Shown: positions 25,805 through 35,772 of the stretch, one piece after another
How positions within the stretch are numbered: position 1 is the stretch's first letter
Layout: every line of letters starts with the position of its first letter
Source of the DNA: Numidum massiliense
GTDB lineage: Bacteria > Bacillota > Bacilli > Thermoactinomycetales > Novibacillaceae
Reading direction: 5' to 3'
Length of the DNA stretch: 64,000 bases
Assembly: GCF_001375555.1 (NCBI RefSeq)
Contig: NZ_CTDZ01000009.1
Coordinates: 3,341,758 to 3,405,757 of the forward strand
The notes under the pieces: generated by a model
What the model was told of the DNA's origin: nothing
What the model saw: only the letters and a program-made list of their open reading frames with translations
Database searches by the model: none
Translations under genes and position numbers: made by a program

Positions 25805-28366
25805 TTGTCTCTAATGTCAGCTTTACGCAAAGTGTTCCCTAGTCAAAACGACCGCGAACTAAAGAAAATAACGAAAGTTGCCGATAAAATAGAGGCGTTA
25901 GAGCCGGAAGTGAGCCGCTGCTCTGACGAAGAGCTGCAGCAAAAAACGCCGCAATTTCGGGAACGGCTCGCGCAAGGTGAGACGCTGGACGACTTGTTGC
26001 CCGAGGCGTTCGCTGTCGTGCGCGAAGCGTCGAAGCGCGTCTTAGGTTTAAGGCACTTTTACGTGCAATTGCTCGGGGGGATCGTCCTGCACCAAGGAAA
26101 GATTTCCGAGATGAAGACCGGGGAAGGGAAAACGTTAGTCGCGACGTTGCCTGCCTACTTAAACGCCCTGCCCGGAAAAGGTGTCCACATCGTCACCGTG
26201 AACGACTACTTGGCGCAGCGCGACCGGGAAAGCATGGGAAAAATTTATGAGTTTCTCGGATTGACAGTCGGCATGAACTTACACGATATGGACGAAGAAG
26301 AGAAGCGGGCCGCCTACGCTGCAGACATTACGTTCGGGACGAACAACGAGTACGGCTTCGACTACTTGCGCGACAATATGGTGCTGTACAAAGAACTGAT
26401 GGTGCAGCGTCCGCTCAACTTTGCCATCGTCGACGAAGTGGACAGCATTTTAATCGACGAGGCGCGTACGCCGCTCATCATTTCCGGACAAGCGAACAAG
26501 GCGACCGACTTGTACTATGCCGCGGATCGCTTCGCCAAAAGGCTGAAGCGGGAAGACGACTATACGCTCGACGAAAAGACGCGCACAGTGACGTTGACAG
26601 AGCAAGGGGTGGACAAAGCGGAAAAGGCGTTTGACATCGACAACTTGTTCGATACGAAAAACATGCTTTTAAACCACCACATTAACCAAGCGCTAAAAGC
26701 GAACGTCACCATGCACCGCGACGAAGATTACGTCGTGAACGAAGACGGCGTCATCATCGTCGACGAATTTACGGGCCGCCTCATGCACGGTCGTCGTTAC
26801 AGCGACGGCTTGCACCAAGCGATCGAGGCTAAGGAAGGCTTACAGGTGCAAAAGGAAAGCATGACGCTAGCGACGATTACGCTGCAAAACTACTTCCGCA
26901 TGTATCAAAAGTTAGCTGGCATGACCGGGACGGCGAAAACGGAAGAAGAAGAGTTTCGCAAAATTTACGGGATGGACGTCGTCGTCATTCCGACGAACAA
27001 ACCGATGATCCGCAAAGACGAAACGGACATTTTATATAAGACCGAAGACGTAAAGTACCAAAAAGTCGTCGACGAAATCGTCGCACGTCACGCCAAGGGA
27101 CAGCCGGTGCTCGTCGGGACGGTGTCGATTGCCAACTCCGAGCGCCTTTCGAAAATGTTAAAGAAAAAAGGCGTGCCACACAACGTGCTCAATGCGAAAT
27201 TCCACCGCCAAGAGGCGGAAATTATTGCCCAAGCAGGACAGCTCGGGCAAGTGACGATTGCGACGAACATGGCCGGTCGCGGGACGGACATCGTCCTCGG
27301 CGACGGCGTGGCGGAACGCGGCGGCTTGCACATTATCGGCACCGAGCGGCACGAGAGTCGCCGCATTGACAACCAGTTGCGCGGGCGGGCGGGACGACAA
27401 GGCGATCCGGGGTCGTCGCAGTTTTTTCTCTCCTTCGAGGACGAGCTCATGCGCCGTTACGGCCAAGACCGGCTCAAGGGGATTATGGAAAAAGTTGGCA
27501 TGGACGACGAGCAAGAAATCGAAGGGCGCCTCTTTACAAAGGCAGTCGAAACGGCGCAAAAACATATTGAAGGTGCCAACTTTGACACGCGTCGCATCGT
27601 GCTGCAGTACGACAACGTCATGAACGAGCAGCGCAACATCATATACAAACAGCGGCGTGAAGTGTTAGAGGCGGACAGCGTACGCGACATCGTGCGCGGA
27701 ATGATTAAGGCGGTCATCGGACACGTCGTCGAGCTGCACACGCCGGAAGAGGAAGTGCCCGAAGATTGGGACGTCGACGCCATCGTCGACTACGTGAACG
27801 GCAATTTGTTAAAAGAGCCGGTCCGGTTAGAAGTCGACGACATAAAAATGCGTGAGCGTGACGAAGTGACGGCGATCATCGAGGAAAAAGTGCTCGCCTA
27901 TTACGACCAGCGGGAAGCCGAGCTCACGCGGGAGCAAATGGACGAATTTGAAAAAGTCATCGTGCTCCGCACCGTCGACCGCAAATGGATGGATCACATC
28001 GACGCGATGGAGCAACTCAGGCAAGGGATTCACTTACGCGCCTACGGGCAAAAAGACCCGCTGCAGGAGTATCAGTTCGAAGGGTTCAACATGTTTAACC
28101 AAATGGTGTTCGAAATTTCGGAGGAAGTTTCTAAACACGTGATGCGCACAGAAATTAGCAGTGATCAACTTGAACGGGAAGAAGTGGCCGTTGAGCAAGA
28201 GGCGACAACGCGCAGTTACGACCAGCCGCCGGAAAAAGAAGAACCGCGCAAACGGCAACCGGTACGCGTACAATATAAAGCAGGCCGTAACGACCCGTGT
28301 CCGTGCGGCAGCGGCAAAAAGTACAAACAGTGTTGCGGCGCCCCCGGCAAAACGGGGACAGAATAA
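25805..28366 (+). CDS. secA: Preprotein translocase ATPase SecA
   Basis: Motor protein that pushes unfolded preproteins through SecYEG. The 853 residues contain Walker [13 protein letters not shown] (near 102), the DEVD box in [18 protein letters not shown] (near 209), the [10 protein letters not shown] and [10 protein letters not shown] helicase motifs, and a C-terminal zinc-binding motif [14 protein letters not shown], which also binds SecB or lipid in other species. TTG at 25805 is taken as start because AAGGAG is nine bases upstream; the ATG at 25814 is 18 bases away. The C-terminal linker is acidic and variable as usual. It lies between hpf and prfB, the conserved order in Bacillales. 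Confidence 0.97.
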   Translation: MSLMSALRKVFPSQNDRELKKITKVADKIEALEPEVSRCSDEELQQKTPQFRERLAQGETLDDLLPEAFAVVREASKRVLGLRHFYVQLLGGIVLHQGKISEMKTGEGKTLVATLPAYLNALPGKGVHIVTVNDYLAQRDRESMGKIYEFLGLTVGMNLHDMDEEEKRAAYAADITFGTNNEYGFDYLRDNMVLYKELMVQRPLNFAIVDEVDSILIDEARTPLIISGQANKATDLYYAADRFAKRLKREDDYTLDEKTRTVTLTEQGVDKAEKAFDIDNLFDTKNMLLNHHINQALKANVTMHRDEDYVVNEDGVIIVDEFTGRLMHGRRYSDGLHQAIEAKEGLQVQKESMTLATITLQNYFRMYQKLAGMTGTAKTEEEEFRKIYGMDVVVIPTNKPMIRKDETDILYKTEDVKYQKVVDEIVARHAKGQPVLVGTVSIANSERLSKMLKKKGVPHNVLNAKFHRQEAEIIAQAGQLGQVTIATNMAGRGTDIVLGDGVAERGGLHIIGTERHESRRIDNQLRGRAGRQGDPGSSQFFLSFEDELMRRYGQDRLKGIMEKVGMDDEQEIEGRLFTKAVETAQKHIEGANFDTRRIVLQYDNVMNEQRNIIYKQRREVLEADSVRDIVRGMIKAVIGHVVELHTPEEEVPEDWDVDAIVDYVNGNLLKEPVRLEVDDIKMRERDEVTAIIEEKVLAYYDQREAELTREQMDEFEKVIVLRTVDRKWMDHIDAMEQLRQGIHLRAYGQKDPLQEYQFEGFNMFNQMVFEISEEVSKHVMRTEISSDQLEREEVAVEQEATTRSYDQPPEKEEPRKRQPVRVQYKAGRNDPCPCGSGKKYKQCCGAPGKTGTE

Positions 28367-28474
28367 CCATGCACGACACCACGTCGGCACTATACAACGT
28401 TAGCGCACAACGCGTTCGTACGATACGCAAGGGCGAGTTAACGTTCTTCCAAACGATAGAAAGGCAGATGACTG

Positions 28475-29582
28475 ATGAACGATTACAGTGAACTGAAACA
28501 AGATGTGACGACTACAGCTAAACGACTGGCGGAAATAAGGGGGTCTCTTTGACCTCGCTCAAAAGAAGGAACAAATCGCAGCGCTCGAACAAGAGATGAG
28601 CGCGCCTGACTTTTGGAACGACCAGCGCGAGGCACAGCGCGTCATTGACGAGAACAACCGCTTGAAACATTTAGTTGAACAGATGGAAGTGTTGGATGAG
28701 TTGTACGACGACGTTCAAGTGCTGTGCGAACTGGGCAAAGAAGAGGGCGACGAGTCGTTGTTTGACGATGCCGCCGCACAGTTGCACGACCTTCATGAGA
28801 AACTGTCTGCCTTCGAGCTGGAACTGTTGCTCAGCGACCCGTACGACCAGAACAACGCCATCCTCGAATTGCACCCTGGCGCTGGCGGGACGGAGTCGCA
28901 GGACTGGGCCGACATTTTGCTGCGCATGTATACGCGCTGGGCGGCCGATCACGACTATCGCGTCGAGACGCTCGACTACCTCCCCGGCGACGAAGCAGGC
29001 GTGAAAAGCGTCACCTTGCTCATTAAAGGGCACAACGCGTACGGCTATTTGAAGGCGGAAAAAGGCGTGCACCGCCTCGTGCGCATTTCGCCGTTCGACT
29101 CCTCGGGACGACGGCATACGTCGTTCGTCTCGTGCAACGTCATGCCCGAAATTACGGACGACGCCGAGGTGACGATTAATAGCGAAGACTTGAAGATTGA
29201 CACGTACCGTTCGAGCGGCGCAGGCGGACAACACGTCAATACGACCGACTCCGCCGTGCGCATTACGCACGTGCCGACAGGCATCATCGTCACGTGTCAA
29301 TCGGAGCGCTCGCAAATAAAAAACCGCGAACAGGCGATGAAAATTTTGCGTGCGCGTCTGTACGAAGTGAAAGAGCGGGAGCGCCAGCAGAAGCTGTCCG
29401 AAATACAAGGGGACCAAAGTGAAATCGGCTGGGGCAACCAAATCCGCTCCTACGTGTTCCACCCATACAGTATGGTGAAAGACCATCGTACGAACGTCGA
29501 GGTCGGCAACGTGAACGCCGTCGTCGACGGTGAGATCGACGTGTTTATCGACACGTATTTGCGGCAGCATATCGGGAAATAA
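28475..29582 (+). CDS. prfB: Peptide chain release factor 2, with programmed +1 frameshift
   Basis: Releases nascent chains at UGA and UAA. The gene is read in two frames. The first 25 codons (28475-28549) end in TCT CTT followed by TGA at 28550-28552; slipping one base forward at CTT T gives GAC CTC and enters the long frame to 29582. An internal Shine-Dalgarno-like AGGGGG sits just before the slip, exactly as at the classical prfB site. The joined product is 368 residues. The stop-recognition motif SPF is at 205-207 and the catalytic GGQ at 250-252, the same numbering as E. coli RF2. RF2 level controls its own synthesis, because scarce RF2 favours the shift. It lies 108 bases after secA. 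Confidence 0.97.
28541..28554 (+). promoter_or_regulatory. prfB +1 recoding site
   Basis: AGGGGG overlapping 28538-28543 followed by TCT CTT TGA C: an internal Shine-Dalgarno-like element three bases before the CTT slip codon and the in-frame TGA stop with C as the next base, the canonical arrangement. Confidence 0.95.
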
Positions 29583-29610
29583 TGGGCCAGTAAACGGCCC
29601 GTTTTTTTTA
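29583..29610 (+). terminator. Rho-independent terminator after prfB
   Basis: GGGCC (29584-29588) pairs with GGCCC (29596-29600), followed by eight T. Confidence 0.88.
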
Positions 29611-30408
29611 TATATATTTTGTGTCGGAGATAAAAAAGTAAACTTTATCTTGACAAAGTACGCGTTTTTTGTAATCCCTTACATACAGAAGGGATGTGAG
29701 GAGATGTTCTCTATTAAGAACAAAAGGAAGTTGCTATTGTCTAGAGATATATTATTGGGAGTACATGTTGCCCCCCGATCAAAAAACGATGTGTCCCCTG
29801 CAATTTCCTGACTTTGAGGGGGCGACGGGCCACGTAGCCTTTAAATTGGCGTGGTTGAGTGACCCCGGGAAAGAAGATTCTGCGGTTACGGGGATGGAGA
29901 CGATTCGGTTAACAGTTGAGAGAAAATAACTACCCAAACGTCGAGTGGGCGTGATTACTTGCTATTCGTACGTACGACATTGCTTTCCGTAAGCAGTCGA
30001 GCGAGCAAGCGATCACGCTTTTTTTGTGCCCGGGAAACACACGTTTCGTCGTCTCAGTAACCACTGAACAATTAAAGTCGCGGGGCTGTCCAAATTGTGA
30101 CAACGACACGTTTCGTATGAGTGGGAAAAGAACAGTATAGGGCACTGACGTCACGACTCTATTTTGTGACAATGAAGATACGATAAATCCGCCCTTCGAG
30201 CACACAGGTTGGGCGAAGTATTTCAGACCCTTTTTTAAATAGCGTGTGAAAAAGACGTCGCGGACAACTTTGTGTATAATAAGGGGGAGTTTAGCCAACT
30301 GATCGCCGGTGAGGGGGTCGCTTAGATCACTTTAAGTTGTCACTTTTTGCTAAGCAGGCGCCCCATCGGTACACGACAACGATTACACTTAAGGGAGAAT
30401 CGACGTTG
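29611..30408. other. Gap between prfB and tkt with doubtful small frames and a hairpin
   Basis: A possible 35-codon frame begins at ATG 29704 behind AGAAGGG and ends at 29811; an overlapping frame runs to 29929 without its own ribosome binding site. TTGACA is at 29650. The two frames together could be a decayed gene, but I recognise no family. A long-loop hairpin follows at 29949-30018. A TATAAT at 30275-30280 may be the tkt promoter -10. Minus-strand frames here lack ribosome binding sites. Confidence 0.4.
29949..30025 (+). terminator. Terminator-like hairpin with long loop
   Basis: GCGTGATTACTTGCT (29949-29963) pairs with AGCAAGCGATCACGC (30004-30018) with one mismatch and one G-T, followed by seven T. 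The loop is 40 bases. Confidence 0.55.
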
Positions 30409-32403
30409 ATGACTTTTACAGAAAAAGACCAACTTGCGGTAAATACGATTCGCACACTGTCGATCGACGCGGTGGAAAAGGCGAATTCTGGGCACCCGGG
30501 CATGCCGATGGGCGCTGCGCCGATGGGCTACGTGTTGTGGACGCGTTTTATGCGCCACAACCCGCACAACCCAAAGTGGCCGAACCGCGACCGCTTCGTG
30601 CTGTCGGCCGGACACGGATCGATGCTGTTGTACAGTTTGTTACATTTGAGTGGTTACGACGTCTCACTCGACGATCTCAAACAGTTCCGCCAATGGGGCA
30701 GTAAAACGCCGGGCCATCCGGAGTACGGCCACACACCGGGTGTGGAGACGACGACTGGTCCGCTCGGGCAAGGGATCGCCACGGCTGTCGGGATGGCGAT
30801 GGCGGAACGCTTTCTCGCCGAGACGTACAACCGCGACAAGTTTGATATATTTAACCATTATACGTATACGATCGTCGGCGACGGCGATCTGATGGAAGGG
30901 ATCGCGGCAGAAGCGGCGTCACTTGCCGGTCACTTGAAGCTCGACCGCCTCATCGCCTTGTACGACTCGAACGACATTTCGCTCGACGGCGATTTGGACA
31001 AGTCATTTACAGAAAATGTGGCTAAGCGGTTTGAAGCGTACGGCTGGCACGTGTTACGCGTGGAAGCGGGTAACGACCTCGCGGCGATCGCCCGCGCCAT
31101 CGAACAGGCGAAGGCGCACAAAGGGCAGCCGACGTTGATCGAAATTAAGACGAATATCGGCTACGGCAGTCCGAACCGACAAAATACGTCGGCCGCCCAC
31201 GGACAACCGCTCGGTGTGGAAGAAATGGCGCTGACGAAGCAGACGTACAAGTGGGAGCACCCGGAATTTTTTGTGCCGGAAGAGGCGCGCGAGGCATTTC
31301 GCGTCGTCCAGGAAACGGGTGAGCGCGCGGAAGGCGAGTGGAACGAGCTCCTGAAGCAGTACGAAGCGGCTTATCCCGAATTAGCCAAACAGCTACAGCA
31401 AGCGCTGGCGGGCGAGCTGCCGGACGGCTGGGACGCTGACTTGCCTGTATACGAGGCAGGGAAAAAAGAAGCGACGCGAAACGTGTCCGGGGCTGCACTC
31501 AACGCTGTCGCCAAACACTTGCCGACGTTGCTCGGCGGTTCGGCCGACTTGAGTGGTTCGAACAAGACGACGTTGAACGACTTCCCGATGTACAGTCCAG
31601 ACGACTACGCCGGACGCAACGTCTGGTACGGCGTGCGCGAACACGCGATGGGCGCGGCGCTGAACGGGATCGCCTTACACGGTGGCGTACGCCCGTACGC
31701 AGGAACGTTTCTCGTGTTCGCCGATTACTTGCGGCCGTCGATTCGCCTTGCGGCGTTAATGAACCAACCGGTCATTTACGTGTTGACGCACGACAGCATC
31801 GGTGTCGGCGAAGACGGGCCGACCCACCAACCGATCGAAGCTATGGCTGCGCTGCGGGCGATTCCGCAACTGACGGTCTTGCGGCCGGGGGATGCCAACG
31901 AAACGGTCGAAGCGTGGCGCTACATTTTGGAGCAAAAAGAAGGGCCGTGTGCCCTCGCCTTGAGCCGTCAGAGCCTGCCGGTGTACGCAGAAACGGCGGA
32001 AAAAGCCCGCACTGGTTTGCGGCGCGGTGCGTACATTTTGAAAGAAGCCGAGAGCGGCGATCCAGAAGCAATTTTAATCGCAACTGGCTCAGAACTGCAA
32101 TTGGCGATGGAGGCGCAAAGCCGCTTAGCCGAGGAAGGCACGCACGTGCGCGTCGTCAGCATGCCGAGTTGGGAGCTGTTCGAGGCGCAAGACGAAGCGT
32201 ATCGCGACAGCGTATTGCCCCCGGCAGTGACGAAGCGAGTGGCTATAGAAGCTGGCTTGACGATGGGATGGGAGCGGTACGTCGGATCCAAAGGCGCGAT
32301 CGTCGGCATTAACCACTTTGGCGCTTCTGCACCAGGCGAAAAGCTAATGGAGGAATTCGGCTTTACCGTCGACAACGTTATTGCCCATTTGCGGAAGTTG
32401 TAA
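30409..32403 (+). CDS. tkt: Transketolase
   Basis: Thiamine-diphosphate enzyme of the pentose phosphate pathway that moves two-carbon units between sugar phosphates. The 664 residues from the ATG at 30409 match the family. The N-terminus contains [20 protein letters not shown], the cofactor motif [19 protein letters not shown] (near 157), and the pyrimidine domain has a conserved glutamate in [18 protein letters not shown] (near 413). AAGGGAGA is 11 bases before the ATG; a TTG is directly upstream as an alternative. A strong terminator follows. The gene stands between prfB and the cytochrome gene, a place where B. subtilis does not have it, so it is an insertion relative to that order. Confidence 0.97.
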   Translation: MTFTEKDQLAVNTIRTLSIDAVEKANSGHPGMPMGAAPMGYVLWTRFMRHNPHNPKWPNRDRFVLSAGHGSMLLYSLLHLSGYDVSLDDLKQFRQWGSKTPGHPEYGHTPGVETTTGPLGQGIATAVGMAMAERFLAETYNRDKFDIFNHYTYTIVGDGDLMEGIAAEAASLAGHLKLDRLIALYDSNDISLDGDLDKSFTENVAKRFEAYGWHVLRVEAGNDLAAIARAIEQAKAHKGQPTLIEIKTNIGYGSPNRQNTSAAHGQPLGVEEMALTKQTYKWEHPEFFVPEEAREAFRVVQETGERAEGEWNELLKQYEAAYPELAKQLQQALAGELPDGWDADLPVYEAGKKEATRNVSGAALNAVAKHLPTLLGGSADLSGSNKTTLNDFPMYSPDDYAGRNVWYGVREHAMGAALNGIALHGGVRPYAGTFLVFADYLRPSIRLAALMNQPVIYVLTHDSIGVGEDGPTHQPIEAMAALRAIPQLTVLRPGDANETVEAWRYILEQKEGPCALALSRQSLPVYAETAEKARTGLRRGAYILKEAESGDPEAILIATGSELQLAMEAQSRLAEEGTHVRVVSMPSWELFEAQDEAYRDSVLPPAVTKRVAIEAGLTMGWERYVGSKGAIVGINHFGASAPGEKLMEEFGFTVDNVIAHLRKL

Positions 32404-32517
32404 AGTGAAGGGGACCCTACGCCGTGAAAGTGCGTGTTTACTCCGTAGCGATTACTAATCACATTTAACGGACGATTACTTGTTAGCTTTGACGGGACAA
32501 TAAACGGTCACTCACTC

Positions 32518-32550
32518 GCCGGTCTGTTTATATACAGGCCGGTTTTTTTT
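32518..32550 (+). terminator. Rho-independent terminator after tkt
   Basis: CCGGTCTGT pairs with ACAGGCCGG (one G-T pair) around a short AT loop, followed by eight T. Confidence 0.9.
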
Positions 32551-32643
32551 GGCGCAACGAGTATCGGCGCATAAGAAAAATTTGTGTATAGAATGAGTTT
32601 CCTCCGCGCAACCTAGCAAAAAAGACGGTTAGGAGGGTGACTC

Positions 32644-33009
32644 ATGCGACGAAAGTGGTTAACGCTCGCGATCTGTTTATGTCTGTCGCTCGCGTTACTC
32701 GGCGGGTGCGGTGCGGCGAACAAGCAAAAAGGTGCACCGACCGAGGAAAAGGCTCCGGCGGCGCAAAAAGGTGATTACGATGAAGCAGCAGCGAAGGACG
32801 CGTATGAAAAAGGGACGTGCATGAGTTGTCACGGCGGCAACTTAGAAGGGAGCGCCGGTCCGTCGTTACAAACGGTCGGCAAAAACTTGAGTGCTGATGA
32901 AATCGTCGACATTATTAATAACGGGCGAGGTGGCATGCCCGCACTCGGCGATAAATTAAACGATGACGAGAAGGAAAATCTCGCAGCGTGGTTAGAGGCG
33001 CATAAGTAA
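32644..33009 (+). CDS. cccB: Cytochrome c551-type lipoprotein
   Basis: Small membrane-anchored cytochrome c that carries electrons on the outer face of the membrane. The lipoprotein signal ends in the lipobox LLGGC (Cys about residue 21), so the protein is held by lipid. After a Lys/Glu/Ala linker the haem motif CMSCH is C59-x2-C62-H63, and the axial methionine is in GGMPALGDKL. The total of 121 residues is close to B. subtilis CccB (112). The ATG follows TAGGAGGGTGA. In B. subtilis cccB follows prfB and precedes ftsE; here tkt and the arginine genes separate them, which supports the assignment by position. Confidence 0.9.
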   Translation: MRRKWLTLAICLCLSLALLGGCGAANKQKGAPTEEKAPAAQKGDYDEAAAKDAYEKGTCMSCHGGNLEGSAGPSLQTVGKNLSADEIVDIINNGRGGMPALGDKLNDDEKENLAAWLEAHK

Positions 33010-33193
33010 CGGGAGTGTCTATAACTAACGCGGGAATGTACGGCGTACCGTGTATGAAGAGGATGTGCGCCGCCTTTGCCGCCTTTCGCTGACGGCAACG
33101 TTCTGCGCCACGCGCTCGTCTTTGAGTACACGAACGCCTCGGTTTACGTGAACACGGTGAACTGGGGCGTTTTATTTATTTTAAAAACACCTA

Positions 33194-33229
33194 TTGTATT
33201 ATTATCAATGTCAATGTATAATAATACAA
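33194..33229 (+). promoter_or_regulatory. argC promoter overlapped by an inverted repeat (probable ArgR/AhrC operator)
   Basis: TTGTAT (33194-33199) and TATAAT (33217-33222) are 17 bases apart. A perfect 12-bp inverted repeat, TTGTATTATTAT (33194-33205) and ATAATAATACAA (33218-33229), covers both elements. AT-rich palindromes of this sort are the sites of arginine repressors of the ArgR/AhrC family; binding would exclude RNA polymerase. Confidence 0.7.
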
Positions 33230-33281
33230 ACTCATAGTTGCGATTAACTTTTATAATAATTTGCGAAGGTGGTTGTCTAAC

Positions 33282-34316
33282 GTGCGTGTCGTCATCGTAG
33301 GATCTACCGGCTACGGTGGATTGGAACTCATTCGTTTATGTGAAGCACATCCGCAGTTGGAAATTGGGGCACTCGTTTCTACGTCTGTAGCTGGCGAGGC
33401 ACTCGGTGACGTTTTCCCCCATTTGCGTCCTTTAGAGCTGCCCTTTACGCCGCTTAGCGTCGAAGCAATCGCCACTGCTGGTGAGGTTGTCTTTTTTGCG
33501 ACTCCGGCTGGCGTTAGCAGTGAATGGGTACCGCAGCTACTCTCGCGGGGACTAATTTGTATCGATTTATCGGGGGATTTTCGCTTGCCGGACGGCGAGG
33601 TGTACCGCGAGTGGTACGGGCGAGAAACGGCTACAGACGACGAACTAGCACGCGCTGTTTACGGTTTGAGCGAATGGGAGCGGATCGCCGTGCGCGAGGC
33701 GCAGTTAGTAGCTAATCCAGGGTGCTACCCGACGGCGACACTGCTCGCATTGTTGCCGTTGTTGCAGCAGAAGTTCATCGTTCCGGAGACAGTCGTCATC
33801 GACGCGAAGTCGGGCGTGTCCGGGGCGGGGCGGACGGCGCAGTTGCCGCTGTTATTTACGGAAGTTAACGACAACTTGCGTCCGTACAAAGTGGATCGAC
33901 ACCAACACATTCCGGAAATTGAACATACGTGTCAGCGGGTGACGGGCGAGAGTCTTAACGTCTCCTTTACCCCGCACCTCATTCCGATGAGCCGCGGCAT
34001 TTGCTGTACGGTGTATGCCTCGCTCGTTAGCGGAACGACGCCTAGCGACATTCGCGACGTTTACAGAGATCGTTACGGTACGGAACCTTTTGTACGCCTT
34101 CGTCCACAAGGGGAGTGGCCGCAAACGAAAGATGTGACTGGAAGTAACTACTGTGACATTGCGTTCCAAGTCGATCAGCGCACGGGGCGCGTCATTATCT
34201 TTTCCGTTATCGACAACTTGATCAAAGGGGCCGCTGGGCAGGCGGTGCAAAACTTGAACATACGGATGGGTTGGCCCGAAACGATGGGATTGAGCAGCTC
34301 GCCGCTTTATGTGTGA
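33282..34316 (+). CDS. argC: N-acetyl-gamma-glutamyl-phosphate reductase
   Basis: Third step of arginine synthesis: NADPH reduction of N-acetylglutamyl phosphate to the semialdehyde. The NADP loop VIVGSTGYGGLELIRL is at the N-terminus and the catalytic Cys148 is in NPGCYPTATLLAL; the later motif HQHIPEIEH is conserved. I chose the GTG at 33282, which follows GAAGGTGG, giving 344 residues, the normal length; the longer frame from 33261 adds seven residues. It is the first gene of argC-argJ-argB-argD-carA-carB-argF, with the repressor-overlapped promoter 60 bases upstream. Confidence 0.96.
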   Translation: MRVVIVGSTGYGGLELIRLCEAHPQLEIGALVSTSVAGEALGDVFPHLRPLELPFTPLSVEAIATAGEVVFFATPAGVSSEWVPQLLSRGLICIDLSGDFRLPDGEVYREWYGRETATDDELARAVYGLSEWERIAVREAQLVANPGCYPTATLLALLPLLQQKFIVPETVVIDAKSGVSGAGRTAQLPLLFTEVNDNLRPYKVDRHQHIPEIEHTCQRVTGESLNVSFTPHLIPMSRGICCTVYASLVSGTTPSDIRDVYRDRYGTEPFVRLRPQGEWPQTKDVTGSNYCDIAFQVDQRTGRVIIFSVIDNLIKGAAGQAVQNLNIRMGWPETMGLSSSPLYV

Positions 34317-34412
34317 CCGATGCGGTGGCGACGACCGAGTGATTCAGACGATATGGAGCAAGAAGATGTCGGATGAAAAAATTTAACCTTGCGGAGAGGG
34401 AGAGAGAGTCGG

Positions 34413-35666
34413 ATGAACAGTCACGTACTAACTGCAACAACGCGGGAACAGGGCGACGGGTTTAAAATTGCTGCAGAACCGAGGATTACAGCGCCGCGTG
34501 GGTTCACGGCGGGAGGGATCAACTGTGGCATTCGGCGCTCGCGGCTCGATTTAGGGATCGTCGCTTGCACGGTCCCAGCGACAGCGGCGGCAGTATACAC
34601 GACGAACGCGTTTCAAGCGGCCCCGCTCAAAGTGACACAAGCGAGTTTAGCGATTGAGGGCAAGTTACAGGCGCTCGTCGTCAACAGTGGCGTCGCGAAT
34701 GCGTGCACGGGAGAGAAGGGAGAGCAAGATGCCCGCGCGATTCAAAATGAAGCGGCTGAGCTGCTCGGCATCCCCCCTCACTACGTCGGCGTCGGTTCGA
34801 CGGGGGTGATCGGCGAACGGCTACCGGTAGCGAAAATGGTGAACGGATTGCGTACACTCGCGCCGCGGTTGGCACCGGAGGGCGCGGAACAGTTTTGCGA
34901 GGCGATTTTAACGACCGATACGGTGACAAAAAAAGTGCAGGTGACGGTGACGGTCGACGGCTGCGAGGTGCACATTGCCGGGGCGGCAAAAGGATCGGGC
35001 ATGATTAAGCCAAACATGGCGACGATGCTTAGTTTTATTACGACGGATGCAGTGATCCCCCAGTCCGAGTTAGAGCAGTTGCTGCGGAAGACGACGGACG
35101 ACACGTATAACATGATTACGGTCGACGGCGACACGAGCACGAACGATACGGTAACAGTGCTGGCGAGTGGATTGGCCGAGCACCGTTCGTTGCACGAAGG
35201 ACACCCGGATTGGCTAGCGTTCGCTGCTGCCTTTCACTACGTAAACGAACAGTTGGCACAGGCGATCGCCCGGGACGGCGAAGGGGCGACGAAGTTGGTC
35301 GAAGTGAATGTGTGCGGCGCGCATACGGTGGCCGATGCGCGGCGAGTGGCGAAAACAATCGTCGGTTCGAGCTTAGTGAAGACAGCGGTGTTTGGCGCTG
35401 ACGTCAATTGGGGGCGGGTTATTTGCGCGATCGGTTACGCGGGGGCGTCTTTTGATGCTACTCAAGTAGACATCGCCATTGGCGGGGTGCCGGTCGTGCA
35501 GCACAGCGTCGCGGTCGACACCTTGGAAGCAGACGTACGGGCCGCCATGCAAAGGGAAAAAGTTGTGATCGATGTCGACTTACACTCAGGGGATGTGGGA
35601 GCGACCGCGTGGGGATGTGACCTTACGTACGATTACGTGCGCATTAACGCGAGTTATCGCACGTGA
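34413..35666 (+). CDS. argJ: Bifunctional glutamate N-acetyltransferase / ornithine acetyltransferase
   Basis: Recycles the acetyl group from N-acetylornithine to glutamate, and can use acetyl-CoA in bifunctional members. The precursor cleaves itself ahead of a threonine that becomes the nucleophile, here T204 in KGSGMIKPNMATMLSF, exactly the family motif. The N-terminus has TAPRGFTAGGINCGIR and the C-terminus ends with DLTYDYVRINASYRT, both typical. I chose the ATG at 34413 after GAGAGGGAGAG, giving 417 residues. The gene follows argC by 96 bases. No separate argA or argE is in view, which fits the cyclic pathway. Confidence 0.95.
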   Translation: MNSHVLTATTREQGDGFKIAAEPRITAPRGFTAGGINCGIRRSRLDLGIVACTVPATAAAVYTTNAFQAAPLKVTQASLAIEGKLQALVVNSGVANACTGEKGEQDARAIQNEAAELLGIPPHYVGVGSTGVIGERLPVAKMVNGLRTLAPRLAPEGAEQFCEAILTTDTVTKKVQVTVTVDGCEVHIAGAAKGSGMIKPNMATMLSFITTDAVIPQSELEQLLRKTTDDTYNMITVDGDTSTNDTVTVLASGLAEHRSLHEGHPDWLAFAAAFHYVNEQLAQAIARDGEGATKLVEVNVCGAHTVADARRVAKTIVGSSLVKTAVFGADVNWGRVICAIGYAGASFDATQVDIAIGGVPVVQHSVAVDTLEADVRAAMQREKVVIDVDLHSGDVGATAWGCDLTYDYVRINASYRT

Positions 35667-35705
35667 ATAAAGGCGCGCTGATTTTACGGTTACTGGGAAA
35701 GGTTA

Positions 35706-35742
35706 GTGGCGCCGCGGCAGTGGTGCTGCGGCACATTTTTAT
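35706..35742 (+). terminator. Possible intra-operon attenuating hairpin
   Basis: GCCGCGGCAG and CTGCGGC pair with one bulge and are followed by ACATTTTT, in the 106-base gap between argJ and argB. It could lower expression of the downstream genes; the stem is imperfect. Confidence 0.35.
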
Positions 35743-35772
35743 ACACGTATTCAAAAGGAGTGGGGAGTGGGG

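Noticed and set aside
28671-29570. Long minus-strand frame of about 299 codons opposite prfB
   Set aside because: It mirrors the codon structure of prfB, lacks a ribosome binding site and shows a composition typical of an antisense shadow.
29930-30298. Minus-strand frame of about 122 codons between prfB and tkt
   Set aside because: No ribosome binding site upstream of its start, and it covers the hairpin at 29949-30018.
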